A stretch of 64,000 bases of DNA, taken from the NCBI RefSeq assembly GCF_024323335.1, contig NC_066584.1:235581494-235645493 (forward strand). The letters are read 5' to 3'. The notes under the pieces were generated by a model. It was not told the DNA's origin and did no database searches. It worked only from the letters and a program-made list of their open reading frames with translations. This DNA is from Lathyrus oleraceus (taxonomy: Eukaryota > Streptophyta > Magnoliopsida > Fabales > Fabaceae). The position numbers were made by a program, and so were the translations under genes. Shown one piece after another: positions 11,189-22,034 of this stretch (position 1 is its first letter; each line of letters begins with the position of its first letter).

Positions 11189-11282
11189 TTGATTAAACAT
11201 AATATTCAGGATCAATCGGCTTATTCAAAAATTTCTCTTTGTAGAGTTGCAGACTATCCACAGGAAGAAGGTGTTTTACCAT
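10829..11282. repeat. Flank segment L, copy 2
   Basis: Near-identical to 1-454 and, like it, followed directly by the LTR beginning TGTCGCAACC. It ends in ACCAT (11,278-11,282), the third copy of the target duplication. Its divergence from copy 1 (about ten substitutions in 454 bp by eye) looks similar to that between the adjoining LTR copies, which suggests flank and LTR were duplicated together. Confidence 0.85.
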
Positions 11283-12774
11283 TGTCGCAACCTGAAAAAT
11301 GGAATGCGAAAAAAAAACAACCGGCGAAGAAAGACAGGAGAGTCGCCACCGTGCGTTATTTATCCCAAAGGAGGGAAAGGAAACGCTCGAAGTAAACCTG
11401 GAAAAAGGAAAGGACAAGACAAGGTCTCGCAACCAAATCTTGGGTTCGGGAGTCGGTTATACGAAGGGAAGGTATTAGCACCCCTACGCATCCGTAGTAC
11501 TCTACGGGATCCACTTTTGTAGTTCTTGTCTAAAGGGTGTGAGTTTATCTTGTGTTGTTTACTAAAAAAGGGGTTAAATGAAAATGACTCGCGCGGATGA
11601 CGCATCCACTGCATACATATCTCATCTGAATATGAGAATCAGAGTCTTCGTAGCTCGGCTGACCTATGGGTTGGGGGGGTGTGTGCTCGGTAAGACATCG
11701 CGTCTTATGCCTACGTATCTCATCTGGAATGAGAATCAGAGCAAGTCGTAGTTCGGCTAACTACGGGGTTATGGATTGGGTTTTGGACGAACGACGTTAC
11801 TACGCAATCTACCGGATGCTCGACCTTTGGAGACTTACTCGCCTGTAGTAGAAGGAGTTAACGTGTTCTTAGGATAAGAAAAATCAATGAGTTGGTAGGG
11901 TTATGGATGCTCATGCAAAAAGGCAGTCCTTGACGAAGGAACCGCGCTACTTGTGGGGATACGAACACATACAAAACAAACATGTATAAACTAAACGTGC
12001 TAACAAGGCAATCAGAATAAATCTCCCAAATGGTATCCCACAAGCAAAGTGGAATATCCAGCAAGCTATCCCTGCAAAAGTCATGTGAGCCTTCACAAAA
12101 ACTCGACAAAAGGGTTAGTGAAACAAGATAAGGATTAGGAGAAAATATGCTACGACAAACGTAAGTCAAATTAGAGAAAAACAGAAAAAAGCAAATGCTA
12201 CTGTCGCGATCGCTACTGTCTCGTCTAGCGAAGGCTTGGCGAAGTGTCGCTGCGTGCTCGCCTAGCGAAGGTGCTAGCGAGCGCCTGCGGGTTTTGGATT
12301 TTTCATGGATAACAGTATGGTTTCAGAAACCTCAAACCCTGTGGCATACACTTCAGAAATTAAACGATTAAGCATTCAAGGCATTATTTATACATTCATA
12401 CATAATTACGAACCTGTGGGCAAAAACCTAATGAAATTCATCCATCATACCTCAAACATTCAGAGTATTCAACTTCAAAGCACAAAGGTAATGGGAATAA
12501 GGGCAAACCTGATTGGAGAGATCGGTTGAAATCAAATGGCACGGCTGGATTTGCAAACCAATGTTAGGGTTTGCTTGAGCTGAAAGTGTGTGAGTCAGAA
12601 TGAACCTTTCAGAGTTGCCTGGAGGTTGCTGCAGATTAATTCTCACTCTCTCTATCTAGGTTTCTCTCCAGGTTTTGTCCAGGGTTTTGTTTCAATGAAA
12701 ACTCTAGTATTTATAGCCTAATATTGGTAGCTTAGTGGGCTTTTGAGAGAGGTCCAAGTCTGAGATTTTTTCTT

Positions 12775-12805
<31 letters not shown>

Positions 12806-13102
12806 TTTTATTTTTATTTTTTCAAAACACGGGGGCTTTGCCTAGCGAGCATGACAGCTCATGAACAAACCTTTGCTCCTTCAAGATTAACGTTTTGACT
12901 GACGAATAGACCCTTGTTGGAAGTAACTCAAGTCTTTCCCTTGTGTTGACTGATCATCTAAATAGGACCCACAAAGTGTCCTGGATGATGTTCAAGCTTC
13001 TTGGAGCTAATCCCGATTGACATGATGAAATGCAATGTATCTAATGTTAAATGACCTAAAAATGAATGCGTGAATAAGGAGGGCAAATTTTGGGGTGTTA
13101 CA
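11283..13102 (-). repeat. Second Ogre-type LTR, probably a solo LTR
   Basis: About 1.82 kb, matching 455-2256 except for substitutions and small indels; the largest is a longer (TTTA)n run at about 12,772-12,810. It is bounded by ACCAT on both sides (11,278-11,282 and 13,103-13,107), the signature of a solo LTR. It could instead be the 5' LTR of the element, but then a primer-binding site should lie at its left edge, and none is seen. A minus-strand TATAAATA lies at 12,715-12,708. Confidence 0.85.
12772..12810. repeat. (TTTA)n microsatellite in the LTR
   Basis: A run of ATTT units, longer here than at the matching place (about 1,945-1,965) in the other LTR. It accounts for most of the length difference between the two LTRs. 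Confidence 0.85.
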
Positions 13103-13160
13103 ACCATATGACACAAAGCAACAACAGTTTGGATCTTACAAGATTTCTTAAGCATTACTT
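13103..13160 (-). pseudogene. Right-hand flank of the LTR: 5' end of the split coding remnant
   Basis: On the minus strand an ATG at 13,155 opens MLKKSCKIQTVVALCHMV and reaches the LTR in frame. If the LTR and one ACCAT copy are removed, the frame continues into the flank segment at 11,282 or 454 (VKHxLPVDSLQLYKEKF). The uninterrupted frame supports this being the empty-site structure. Function is unknown. Confidence 0.45.
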
Positions 13161-14338
13161 AATACTCTCAAGATCAAATCTTGGGGTCATGATTTAGATC
13201 TGCTTGGCCAAACTTGTATAATTATTTGGTGTCATTTCTTACCCTTAACTCTTTATTTTCCTCATATTTATTTTTTCTGTTGCTATTACTCAAATGATTT
13301 TATCAAAATGTTTTTTAACTCTGAAAATGATAACAATAAGTTTTTAAACTACCATTTTCGTACTCCCCACAATTCACACCCTACCCCACCCCCGCCTCTT
13401 GTGTGTGGAGTCACATGTCCAACATCAGTCGTACGACAATCACTGTTAGATGTGTTGCTTGGGTGACATAGCCTTCTAGATGGTTTGCATGTGTGAATCA
13501 TGCGCCAGTTTAGATTTCTACCTGGTATTGATGATTTTTATAATTATTTGGTTCTAGAGGAAGCATGAAGCGAGTCAGCTCCTCAACCATGGAGTCTAGT
13601 ATTCTGCTACATCCAATGGTATTTCAGAGTGTCATATTCTTACATTACACAATATGCTCATGGGTATCCACCTAAGCCACCTCACTAGGAAATATTAGAA
13701 GAGAAACAGGTTATGGCAGATCATGTCATTGATGTTTTACTTTCATGTTGTCATATTATGGATATTGCGCAAGCAGATATAGAGAGAGAGGACGATTTCC
13801 AGAAGAGACTCTTGGGAAGACCATTACATATGTCATTATATCTGAGGCACAAATGACATTGAAGTATAGGAAGCAAAGAAGGAACAAGGGGTTAGATATA
13901 CCCAATAGTATTTAATAGTATTTGTATTATGAATTTTGGATAGTATTATAATTTGTAATTTGTAATTTGTTATTTGTTATTTGTTATTTTGATAATATTA
14001 TGGATTTTGGATTGATTCTAATATATGTCCTTTTTTTAACATATGTCATTTTAATCTTATAACATCAGTGTATGGTTTAATTGATAACAAATTTATTATG
14101 ATAGTATACTTATTATATCAATATACTTATTACATCAATGTATTTCTTAAAAAATGTCAAACCTTTCTCCATAAGGATTATTACGAAAGTATACTTCCGA
14201 TTTTTTAATGAAAAAATGGGAGATTAAGTCACTTAGGAAGAGATGTGGTGTACATGGGATGCATACAGAAGTATACTTCCAATTTTTTTACGGAGATGCA
14301 CTTTCAGATTAATGTTTGACAAAATGAAGGTGTGTATC
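13161..14338. other. Unassigned decayed repeat sequence
   Basis: No convincing gene. It is AT-rich, with a short 'gaagtatacttcc' palindrome at about 14,184 and 14,270. At 13,560-13,910 there is weak coding-like sequence (glutamate- and arginine-rich, many stops) in the style of the tail of transposon-borne PMD genes, too weak to call. Stretches such as atttgtaatttgttatttg at about 13,950-13,990 are simple. Confidence 0.4.
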
Positions 14339-14861
14339 ATTTGCACATTTGGACATAACTATTGTACTATCAAGAGGATTAACTGCCAAATGTATCTATC
14401 CAGCAGTAGATCCTTTAGATTCAACGTCAACCATGCTCCAACCACAGATTGTCAGTGAAGAACATTATGAAATTGCGCAAAGAGTTAAACAAACATTACA
14501 GCGTTACAAAAAAAAATTCAGGACATGATAGTTATTCTTGAGTTGGACGAAGTATCCGAAGAGGATCGCTTAACCGTAGCAAGAGCACGAAAAATTGAAC
14601 ATTTTTTATCGCAACCTTTTTTCGTAACATAAGTCTTTACCAGTTCTCCAGGGAAACATGTTGGTTTGGCATAAACAATTAGAGGATTTCAATTGATTAT
14701 TTCTATATAATTAGATAGTCTTCCTGAACAAGCCTTTTATTTGGTGGATAATATCGATGTAGCTACTACAAAGGCTACGAACTTAACTTAGAAATAGAGA
14801 ACAAATTCAAGAAATGACTTTTAATCTTTGTGTACTGACCCCAATCGAACTGTAACCATGT
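14339..14861 (+). pseudogene. atpB/atpE: Nuclear copy of plastid DNA: 3' atpB and start of atpE
   Basis: The plus strand reads as the C-terminal part of the plastid ATP synthase beta subunit, with recognisable segments [18 protein letters not shown] (about 14,391-14,425), [17 protein letters not shown] (about 14,456-14,510) and [18 protein letters not shown] (about 14,565-14,625). Near 14,814 the beta-subunit stop overlaps ATGA, the usual atpB/atpE overlap, followed by a start like MTFNLCVLTP. Frameshifts and stops show it is a dead insertion. Both ends fade into unrelated sequence. This identification is from recognised protein motifs and the gene order. Confidence 0.88.
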
Positions 14862-15359
14862 GATATATATATAAGATGCATACAGAAAGAGGATTTAACT
14901 TGCCGCCACCCCCCACCCACCCACCCACTTGAACCTGGCATCCCCCATTTCTGTTGAATAGACAATATTGCCTCTGCAACAGTTTTTCACTCATTTTTTG
15001 AAATTCACCTCTCACACGCGCGGTTTTTGAATTATATGGGGCGATACCAGAAATTTCAATTTGCCAACCAAAAATTTGAAAAATAGTATGTTATTTATCG
15101 AAAATTATGAAATTTGCGTGATTATGTACCGTATATTTCAAAATTTCCGGTAATAGTGAAAACATTTACCCCAGAAATTTCACAATTTGCGGTACAAAAT
15201 GACCTGCAAATTCCTAGAATTTCAGAATTTCCAATAGTTAAAAAAACTTTGTTTTTCACCGGAAATTCAGAATTTTCAGAAAAATTAGGAAAATTATAAT
15301 TTTAGTGAAATTTTCAGTAGTTATTAATCTTTTTTATTTTTTCTGTTTTTTGCAGTGAA
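14862..15359. other. AT-rich spacer with repeated 'aaatttc' motifs
   Basis: No gene seen. A CCACCC-rich run lies at 14,900-14,930. From about 15,040 to 15,320 there are many short AAATTTC and AAATTTCCGG(T) words in both orientations, like the terminal regions of MULEs in this family, but I could not pair it with a matching inverted end. Confidence 0.4.
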
Positions 15360-17330
15360 ATATAGGGGCAGGGACGACAATATTGCAGACAGAGCAACAG
15401 ATAGAGCGACGGTCCAAACCATGGCTATTGAGCCTAAGTCTTCCCAGACGTGGGTTGGATGAGTGGTTCCAACCGGTTCATACCGGAAACGGTTGGCTGA
15501 GCAGGTGCAGTCTCACGCACCCTGTAGTACCTGACGTCGACCGGTTAGATAAGTTGAGTAGCCCATAAATGATGTTGAGGCGTTCATGCTTAGGATGTTC
15601 ATGACCCAGCAGTCGAGACAGATGTGACACATATTGTTGTTGAGGTTGTTGATGAGGTAGTCGTTGATGAGGTGGTTGTTGATGAGGTGGTCCAGCCATA
15701 TGTCGTTGTTGCTAATCTGGTCATCCAACCAGATGTCGATGTTGCTGATACAGTCTCCTTCGCTACTGCTGACATAGAGGTTACGACTCCTTTGATCGAG
15801 CCGTCTGTGCACACTGATGGAGGATTCTCAAGAGGACCCATTGACCGGTTGGTGGTGATTGAGTATGTTGACCAAGTGGCATACCGACTATGGAAGATAA
15901 AGTATATATATTTTATGTTTAACTTTATTTGCCTTGAAAGCTAACAACTAAATTTTTTTAATTTGGTTTTACAGGACTGTATCTCACTGAAGGTGGCATC
16001 GCATGGGCTGAAGCTGAAGAACTTCTCGAAGACTCTGATGCTTGAGGAGGTCATACATATTGTACGTGATTTTGAGCTCCTTGATTTTTTCCAATGCTCC
16101 CTCACACTGCTCGACGCTCTACTACTTACTACTTTTTTTTAGAGATGGTATAAGGAGACATCTCTATTTCATTTTCCATTTGGGGAGATGACTATCACTC
16201 TAGTTGATATCTCCTTATTGTTCCATCTCCCTGTCGCCGACAGATTCTAGACGACTCCTTTTATTAGCCTGTCGCTTCCATGTTTGATTGCTGCATAAAA
16301 TTTGGGAGTTTCTGAGGAGGTCGTGCTAGAGGAGTTTAGCTTTAACAGGGGACTCGCCTTCGTATGTTCGGGATAGGTACGGGGAGCTTGTTATGGCATA
16401 GAGTTATGAGGTTGCCGCTAGGGTGTACATGCTACATCTAGTAGCATGTACTCTCTTTGAGAATAAGTCGGGTGTTTAGATTGACGTCGGGTACGTATGG
16501 TTGTTCAGTATCCTTGACGTTGTCAGTTGAGATTAGGGATGCATTGCATTGACCATCTTGTACACATCACTTGGAGTGGCGACAGTATTTGAGTTCAGAC
16601 AGCTTGCTGGTTATTTGAGTCTATTACATGTATACTTGAAATTATTATTTATTGTTGATTTATTATTTAATTGTTATGAATAACATTTCTTAATTATTAT
16701 TTGTTGTGTATGTGTTTTGATATCAGTGATGGATATACGAGCAATTCTCCACCATCTCTGACAGGAGGGTGCAGCATTCCCCAGTGGAGGTCCCACGGGC
16801 GAGGAGATAGAGGGTCAGGCAGTCACATCCTGGTGGTGTTGCTGAGTACAGGAGGAGGCTAGATGCCTTGACTGTAGATGATGTCATATGAACATCATAC
16901 ACTGATCATAGAGTCCACCGTGAGTTTGATGAATCTTCTTTATATTCAGGTTATATGGGGTGGAAGACCATGGTCGCTAGACATTTTCCTAACAGGTGTC
17001 TACGATAGTCTGATTACGTTCATAGCATCCCACGAACAGTTTCGAGTATTCCATTTGCAATCATTCACGGGTGGTTTCAAAGTAACATCATCAACTTTGG
17101 TCGTGCCATTAGAGATCGTGCAGTTACGGTTCAGCATGCCTCGCAGTGTGAGTATGGTTACTTAAAGTGGTACCTCATTGTATCACACACTCGCATCATC
17201 CCATATGTTGAGCATACAAATGATGTTGGGTCTTTTGATGTTGGGGTACCTATCAATGATGTGTCGTCTCCGCCTCCTCCTACAGCTGATGCTGATGACC
17301 AGCAGCGCCTCTAAATGATTGTAGTTATTA
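15360..17330 (+). pseudogene. Decayed transposon-borne plant mobile domain (PMD) gene
   Basis: In pieces on the plus strand: a leader rich in Val-Val-Asp-Glu repeats (15,640-15,700), then the PMD start (SLKVASHGLKLKNF, about 15,980-16,030) and the signature block (W-KETSLFHFPFGEMTITLVDI--LFHLPV, about 16,143-16,240). PMD proteins such as MAIN/MAIL1 share this 'FHLP-GEMTITL-DV--LL-LP' pattern. A probable intron with a GT-rich start lies at about 15,900-15,975. In-frame stops and frame changes occur throughout, and the 3' part to 17,330 is recognisable only in patches. A second, better preserved PMD gene is in MULE-1. I infer this belongs to an older MULE whose ends are lost. Confidence 0.65.
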
Positions 17331-17546
17331 TTGATAACCTCATGGGCTTATACTAGATTATCTTGTGTTGCACACATAGCCTGTGGGCGGCCTATTTAGA
17401 CATTATTGTTGTCTTTGTATATTATTTGTATATTACATATAACATTACTCGGACATCTTCATCAGAACTTTGTATTAGATAATATTTGTTATCTTCCATT
17501 GATGCAACATGAACATAAACTAACATTTGATAATGGATTACATAAC
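17331..17546. other. Short spacer between two MULE-derived genes
   Basis: AT-rich, with no coding signal and no clear repeat. It separates the plus-strand PMD remnant from the minus-strand small ORF, so the two were convergent. Confidence 0.4.
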
Positions 17547-18840
17547 TTAAACATAACTTAAAAACGATAATAAATAAGAAAATATGGACACTACCAGATA
17601 TTTTGGATGTTTCATCATCTTAATTATATCGTTAACAGACCTTGAAATCTTAGCATCTAACTTGATTGGCCCCTTTGTTAACCTACGGTGAAATGATCTC
17701 CACATATTATTCACATCTTCATCGGTCCTCGACTCAATAAGGTTGTATTTCACTCTTCCATCAATATCAATCTAATCTTCACGAAATTCGATCTTTCTCA
17801 CCTTATTATTTTCGGTATCAGGCAACAATTCATTCAACTTGGACGTCAAGACGGCGAAAGATGTGGTGTCATCCGGAAGTCAGAACTATACAGGAGGTGA
17901 AACTCTATTGAAGTTAGGGATAGAAATGAACCAAACCAACTCGAAAATAGTTCGGAACTTGGTTCGACAATAAAATCGTTGAACTAGGTTCATGAACCAA
18001 ATGAGATTAATATGAGCGTAAAATTAAGTTCGTTAACTAAATGAGTTGAACTTGAACTATACATAGTTTGACTCATTAGGTTTGTGAGTCAACTCGATTA
18101 TATATGAGAAAGATTATATTGTCTTTAAGAATAGGTTAAAATATTTACTCTAAATGTTAACCCTATATTGTCCCTTCGGTACTAGTTATGACAGTAAAGC
18201 TGACAATTGCCTTTAGAGTCATCCTTGTTGGAGGCATAATGACATTTGCTAAAATAACATGAGTAATGAAGGTTGCAAGTGGTGAAATCATTATGTGATA
18301 GAAATGTATCAATTTCTAGTAATTTTTGGTGTACTCTTTTATTAAATTTGTAAGGTTCCTAAATATTTAGATGAAGTTGTTGATTTTTTTAGACAAATTT
18401 AAATTCCAATTGAGTAGTTTTTGAATTAGACTTTCAAATGTATCTCTTGAAAGTTGTGTAGTTTTTTAATTACTAGATTTTTGAGACAAAGTTAAATTCC
18501 AATTTGATAACTTTTATTTTATTTCAATAGTTTCTTTTTAAAAAAATATTAATTTAAAATGTTAAATATATAAATAAAAAAATAAATTTAAAAATGGCTT
18601 TTAAATCCGTGAAGCAAGTGAGTTGAACCTAACGAGTTGAACTGAATTGCTCATGAACTTATAACGAGTCGAGTTTGAGCTAAAAAAAATCATGTCGAAA
18701 TCGAATTGAGACTTGAGATGAACCAATTCTTAGCGAGTCGAGCTGAAGCGAATTCGACTCGACTCGACTCGACTCATTTACAGTCCTACTTGAAGTTCAC
18801 CTCTGACATAATCAAAAATTGAGGTAAAGGCATTTTGAGA
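17547..18840 (-). pseudogene. Small MULE-associated ORF, split by a hAT-like element
   Basis: The minus-strand coding sense starts near 18,840, is interrupted by the insertion at 17,915-18,788, and continues 17,907-17,547 with LNELLPDTENNKVRKIEF, DEDVNNMWRSFHRRLTKGPI and SRSVNDIIKMMKHP. I recognise this as the type of small acidic/basic protein encoded with MULE transposases in legumes (N-terminal PB1-like region, then a helical part), but I cannot assign a function. Stops occur near 17,885 and 17,775. It is convergent to the PMD remnant on the plus strand. Confidence 0.5.
17915..18788. mobile_element. Non-autonomous hAT-like element with GACTC repeats
   Basis: 874 bp. The left end begins TAGGGATAGAAATGAACC and the right end, reverse-complemented, begins TAGGACTGTAAATGAGTC, so the tips are imperfect inverted repeats. 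The flanking 8 bp are ATTGAAGT and CTTGAAGT (7 of 8 match), fitting hAT-type 8-bp duplications. The right part has a (GACTC)n run (18,756-18,775) and many GAGTTGAAC/GTTCAACTC-like words. No transposase is present. Confidence 0.75.
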
Positions 18841-19067
18841 TGTTTTAATAAAGAACAGGTAACCACCTATTTATACAACTTTGCATTTATTCTAGACCAC
18901 ACAAAATTGTTGGTCTAATCACATCCGTCCAAAACTGTCGACCACATCCTAAGCATTTAAAATTTCAAACAAATAACACTATAAGAAACTTCACTTCAGT
19001 TAAAATTTATGATATAAAATGGTAATTTTAGAATTTTCTATATTATTTTATAAAGTCACAAAAATTT
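18841..19067. other. AT-rich spacer
   Basis: No gene or clear element end seen. It lies between the small MULE ORF and the tandem duplication that begins at about 19,068. Confidence 0.35.
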
Positions 19068-19405
19068 TATAAATTATAATATACCAGAAATTTAAAATAC
19101 ACTATCGAAAAATTATATTGTCTCAAAAATTCTCATTTGCCTATCAAAAATTTTATACAAAAATTTGATTCAATTTTTTTGTCAAAAGACAGTTTTAAAA
19201 TTTTGAAACTATGAAAGGGTGTCATTATAAATGGGGATGGCAAGTCAAATTCTGATTAAAAAAAACATTAGTCCCTGTCAACTCTACTTTTAGGAAATTT
19301 TTCTTTTATTAAAAATAATTAATTTAAAAAATTTCCTCCATCTGTTAAACATCTGTTACAAAGATAAGAAAATATATAAAACTGAATAATTGTTTAAATT
19401 TTCAT
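19068..19405. repeat. Tandem duplication, first unit
   Basis: About 338 bp. The next unit starts at about 19,406 with the same ATACCAGAAATTTAAAA words, runs to 19,482, is interrupted by MULE-1 (19,483-34,470), and resumes at 34,471-34,735 with matching GTGTCATTATAA-GGGGATGGCAAG and CATCTGTTAAACATCTGTTAC blocks in the same orientation. Confidence 0.8.
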
Positions 19406-19482
19406 TATAAATTATTGTATACCAGAAATTTAAAAAACACTACCCAAAAATTAATATCTCAAAAATTTTATACAAAAGTTTG
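19406..19482. repeat. Tandem duplication, second unit, left part
   Basis: The first ~77 bp of the second unit, ending in AAAAGTTTG (19,474-19,482), the left target duplication of MULE-1. Confidence 0.75.
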
Positions 19483-19735
19483 GTTCTTTTACAAAAATAA
19501 CCCACTTTTTCAAGGAAATTCCCAAAATACCCCTAGTTTCAAAAAAATCCCAAAATACCCCACTTTTAGGAGGAGTCGCCAATTGAATTGGAGACTCCTC
19601 TTAAAACTTGAATGGAGGCGCCAATTGGATTGGCTATGACAGGTGCACTAGCCAATCCAATTGGCGCCCCTGTGTAGGTTTTAAGAGGAGTCGCCAATTC
19701 AATTGGAGACTCCTCCTAAAATGCATTTTTTGTGT
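19483..19735 (+). repeat. MULE-1 left terminal inverted repeat with nested hairpins
   Basis: After a poly-T/poly-A tip come three consecutive inverted repeats: AGGAGTC-CCAATT (19,571-19,599), a 20-bp perfect stem GGCGCCAATTGGATTGGCTA with a 12-nt loop (19,617-19,668), and another GAGGAGTC stem (19,685-19,715). The whole is repeated inverted at the right end. Confidence 0.85.
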
Positions 19736-19812
19736 TTTATGGTATAAGTGAAAGATAAATTTGATATAAGACGACTTGATATTAATAAAGTTTGGAGTTT
19801 ACACAAAGAAAC

Positions 19813-22014
19813 CTAATGGTGATGACCGGGATCACCTAACCGGCCTCCGGTCCCACATCCTCTAGCTACCCTAACCCTTGGCCCTAACCCACGTTGACGA
19901 TTCTGCATTGGTGTTTGATCATCTAAGGGGCCAGGAGCGTCACTACCAACTACAGGAGAAGGTCCGTTGAGGTATTTAGACAAGTCGGCATAGTCTTCAG
20001 TATGCATCAATGGTGTACCGTCGTAGCTGAGCTCATGACCCATGCCAGAGAAGTTGGGATGTGGTTGACTCATGGATGGGCGACCGGGACGGTTGAAAGG
20101 AGACATGGGTGTGAATGATGCATCGAGGAAAGGTTGGAAAGGTTGTTGGAGTGTTTGGGAGAGTTAGGGTTGTTGGATGTTTTAGTTTTGTGATGTTTGG
20201 GCTTCTTGGCTATGGTAGGAGGAGGGGCGGTTGGTGTTTTAGCTAAGGTGACTTTGGTAGGATGATGGGGTGGGTGCGAAGCGATGTTGGGTCTCAGGTT
20301 GATGGTCAATTTGTTGGTGGTGGTATGGGGTATGCTCTTGGTATTAGGGTTGGGTGAATGACATGTTTTGGTTGTATGTTTGTGTGTTTGTGGAACGGAA
20401 AGTTTGACGGATAGGGGGTTGTGAGTAACCGGGCTGAGAATGTTGTTGGGGGTTAGATGTTGATCCTTCTTGTGTGTAAGTTGCCTGGCGTGGGTCGTAT
20501 AGGTACATATCTTCGACGATGAACTGAAAACCAACCGATTTGTACCAAGCCATATAAGTACGACTTGGTTTTACCTCAGTTGGCATGACTGCGTCAGTTA
20601 ACACATGGTCATGACGGTGCTTCCATTTGCGACACTCCGATCTTGCGAATCTTTGCCATGGATTGAAGTTCCATTGGTCATTAACTTTATGCAGATGCCA
20701 TTCTCCTAGGCTAGATGGGGGGTCTGGGATATTTTGGAGCATACCGAACTGCAGCTTCACACGATCACTGTTGTGCATCTCCACAGTTGTGAACCGTATT
20801 ATCGGTGTGCATGCAGTCCATACGGTTGCGTCTTCAGCATTGACCTCATGGTCATGATCCAAATTAAGGTATGGACGCCAAATGAACTGAAATATGAAAG
20901 AAGATAGGATTATAATCAATGTAGAAAAAGTTAAGAAAATATAACGAAATAATTAAGTTATTTTGCTTACGTCTGTCGGTCGAAGGTGATCCAACAGGTT
21001 GCGATACTGAGTAATACAGTGTCTTGGACATCTGTTGTAACTCATACCACGTGCTGACCATTTACACCAAAAAGTCAAAAAAAATTAGTTTGAGGTAATA
21101 AACTTTAAAGAAGTAAGTAAAGATATAGCAATTTAAACAACTTACTTTTGTGCATACGGAAACGTGAAAGGGTTGTTATTGACCGGTGCTAGAGACGGTA
21201 GTCTTGACCAATCCCATGCTTGTAGCAAAACAGCACATCCAGAAAATGTAGATGTGTCTTTGTGTGAGTTTTTGCACAAGGAGCTATAGAGATAGGCTAG
21301 ACAAGCAGATCCCCAACTGTAACTTCTTATTCTATCTACATGTCTAAGTAGAGGTAAGTACATAATATGCATGCTAGAACCACTACCTTCGGGAAATAAA
21401 AATGAGCCAATTAACAGCATAATGTAACACCTAGTTTTTATTATTCGAGCATCTTCGGTAGAATGCTCATCTAGGTATAAACTATTATAGTACGACTTAA
21501 GGCGTGAGAGTAGTATACCTTGACATCTTGCATTATCATCTAACAAATCAGTCTCTAAGAGCTCCATGTAAATTGAATTTGCATAGTTGGTCTTACCATT
21601 AACGGCCTTACCTTCAATGGGTAGTCCTAAAAGCATGTAGACGTCTTCTAACGTCACGGTACACTCACCGGTTGGGAACCAAAATGTGTGTCTCTGGTCT
21701 CCATCTTTTGCATAAGGCTAGAATGAATTTGTTATCTATGGACCAAGATAAAATCTTGCTAATATGACCAAAACCGGCGAGTTCAACATAAGGTTGAATC
21801 ATCGGGTCCATATGGACATATTCGTGGACCCGAGTTTGGAACCTTGATACATCCTATAAAAGAAAGAGTAAAAAACTTGACTAAGTTGGAATGTCAAAAT
21901 AAAAGGGGGTTCGTGAAGATGAAAGATAAAAAGTTAACAAAAGAAAAAACTTACATATGTTGCGATGTTTGCAACCGTTCCTCTATGTGCTTCGCCCATT
22001 GTGAGGATAGACAT
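19813..22014 (-). pseudogene. PMD gene carried by MULE-1
   Basis: The likely start is the minus ATG at 22,014 (MSILTMGEAHRGTVANIATY), with a first intron 21,954-21,854 (GT-AG). Exon 2 starts DVSRFQTRVHEYVHMDP. The PMD core follows: RWRPETHTFWFPTGE, VTLEDVYMLLGLPIEG (about 21,665-21,610), and WGSACLAYLY (about 21,315-21,285). An intron near 21,140-21,040 leads to RGMSYNRCPRH and LLDHLRPTD, and another at about 20,970-20,893 to FIWRPYLNLDHD. The tail is Gln/Ser/Pro-rich and ends in GCGTGGRLGDPGHHH. A 2-bp loss in an ACACAC run (about 21,690) and later frame changes (about 20,345-20,100) break it. PMD proteins of the MAIN/MAIL1 type act in nuclei in transposon silencing and genome stability; what transposon-borne copies do is not established. 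Confidence 0.75.
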
Positions 22015-22034
22015 TTTGTCTGGGGGTTGGTGTA

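Larger units (their letters stand above)
455..13102 (-). mobile_element. Defective Ogre-type Ty3/gypsy element with a rearranged 5' end
   Basis: Read on the minus strand, the two LTRs begin TGTAACACCCC and end GCGACA, and ACCAT flanks the outer ends (450-454 and 13,103-13,107). The internal order on the minus strand is gag (10,040-8,278), protease (8,247-6,713), an intron-like spacer, RT/RNase H/integrase remnants (6,566-5,018), then a repeat-rich 3' UTR ending in the polypurine tract next to the LTR at 2256. This order and the spacer intron are those of Ogre/Tat elements. The inner side of the right LTR is not a primer-binding site but a copy of the left flank (10,829-11,282), so the right LTR may be a separate solo LTR. 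The RT core and most of the integrase are deleted, so the copy cannot move by itself. Confidence 0.8.

Noticed and set aside
11193..11432. A longer minus-strand ORF spanning the LTR edge (also at 365-589)
   Set aside because: It reads through the LTR end into the flank fragment; only the flank part has coding character.
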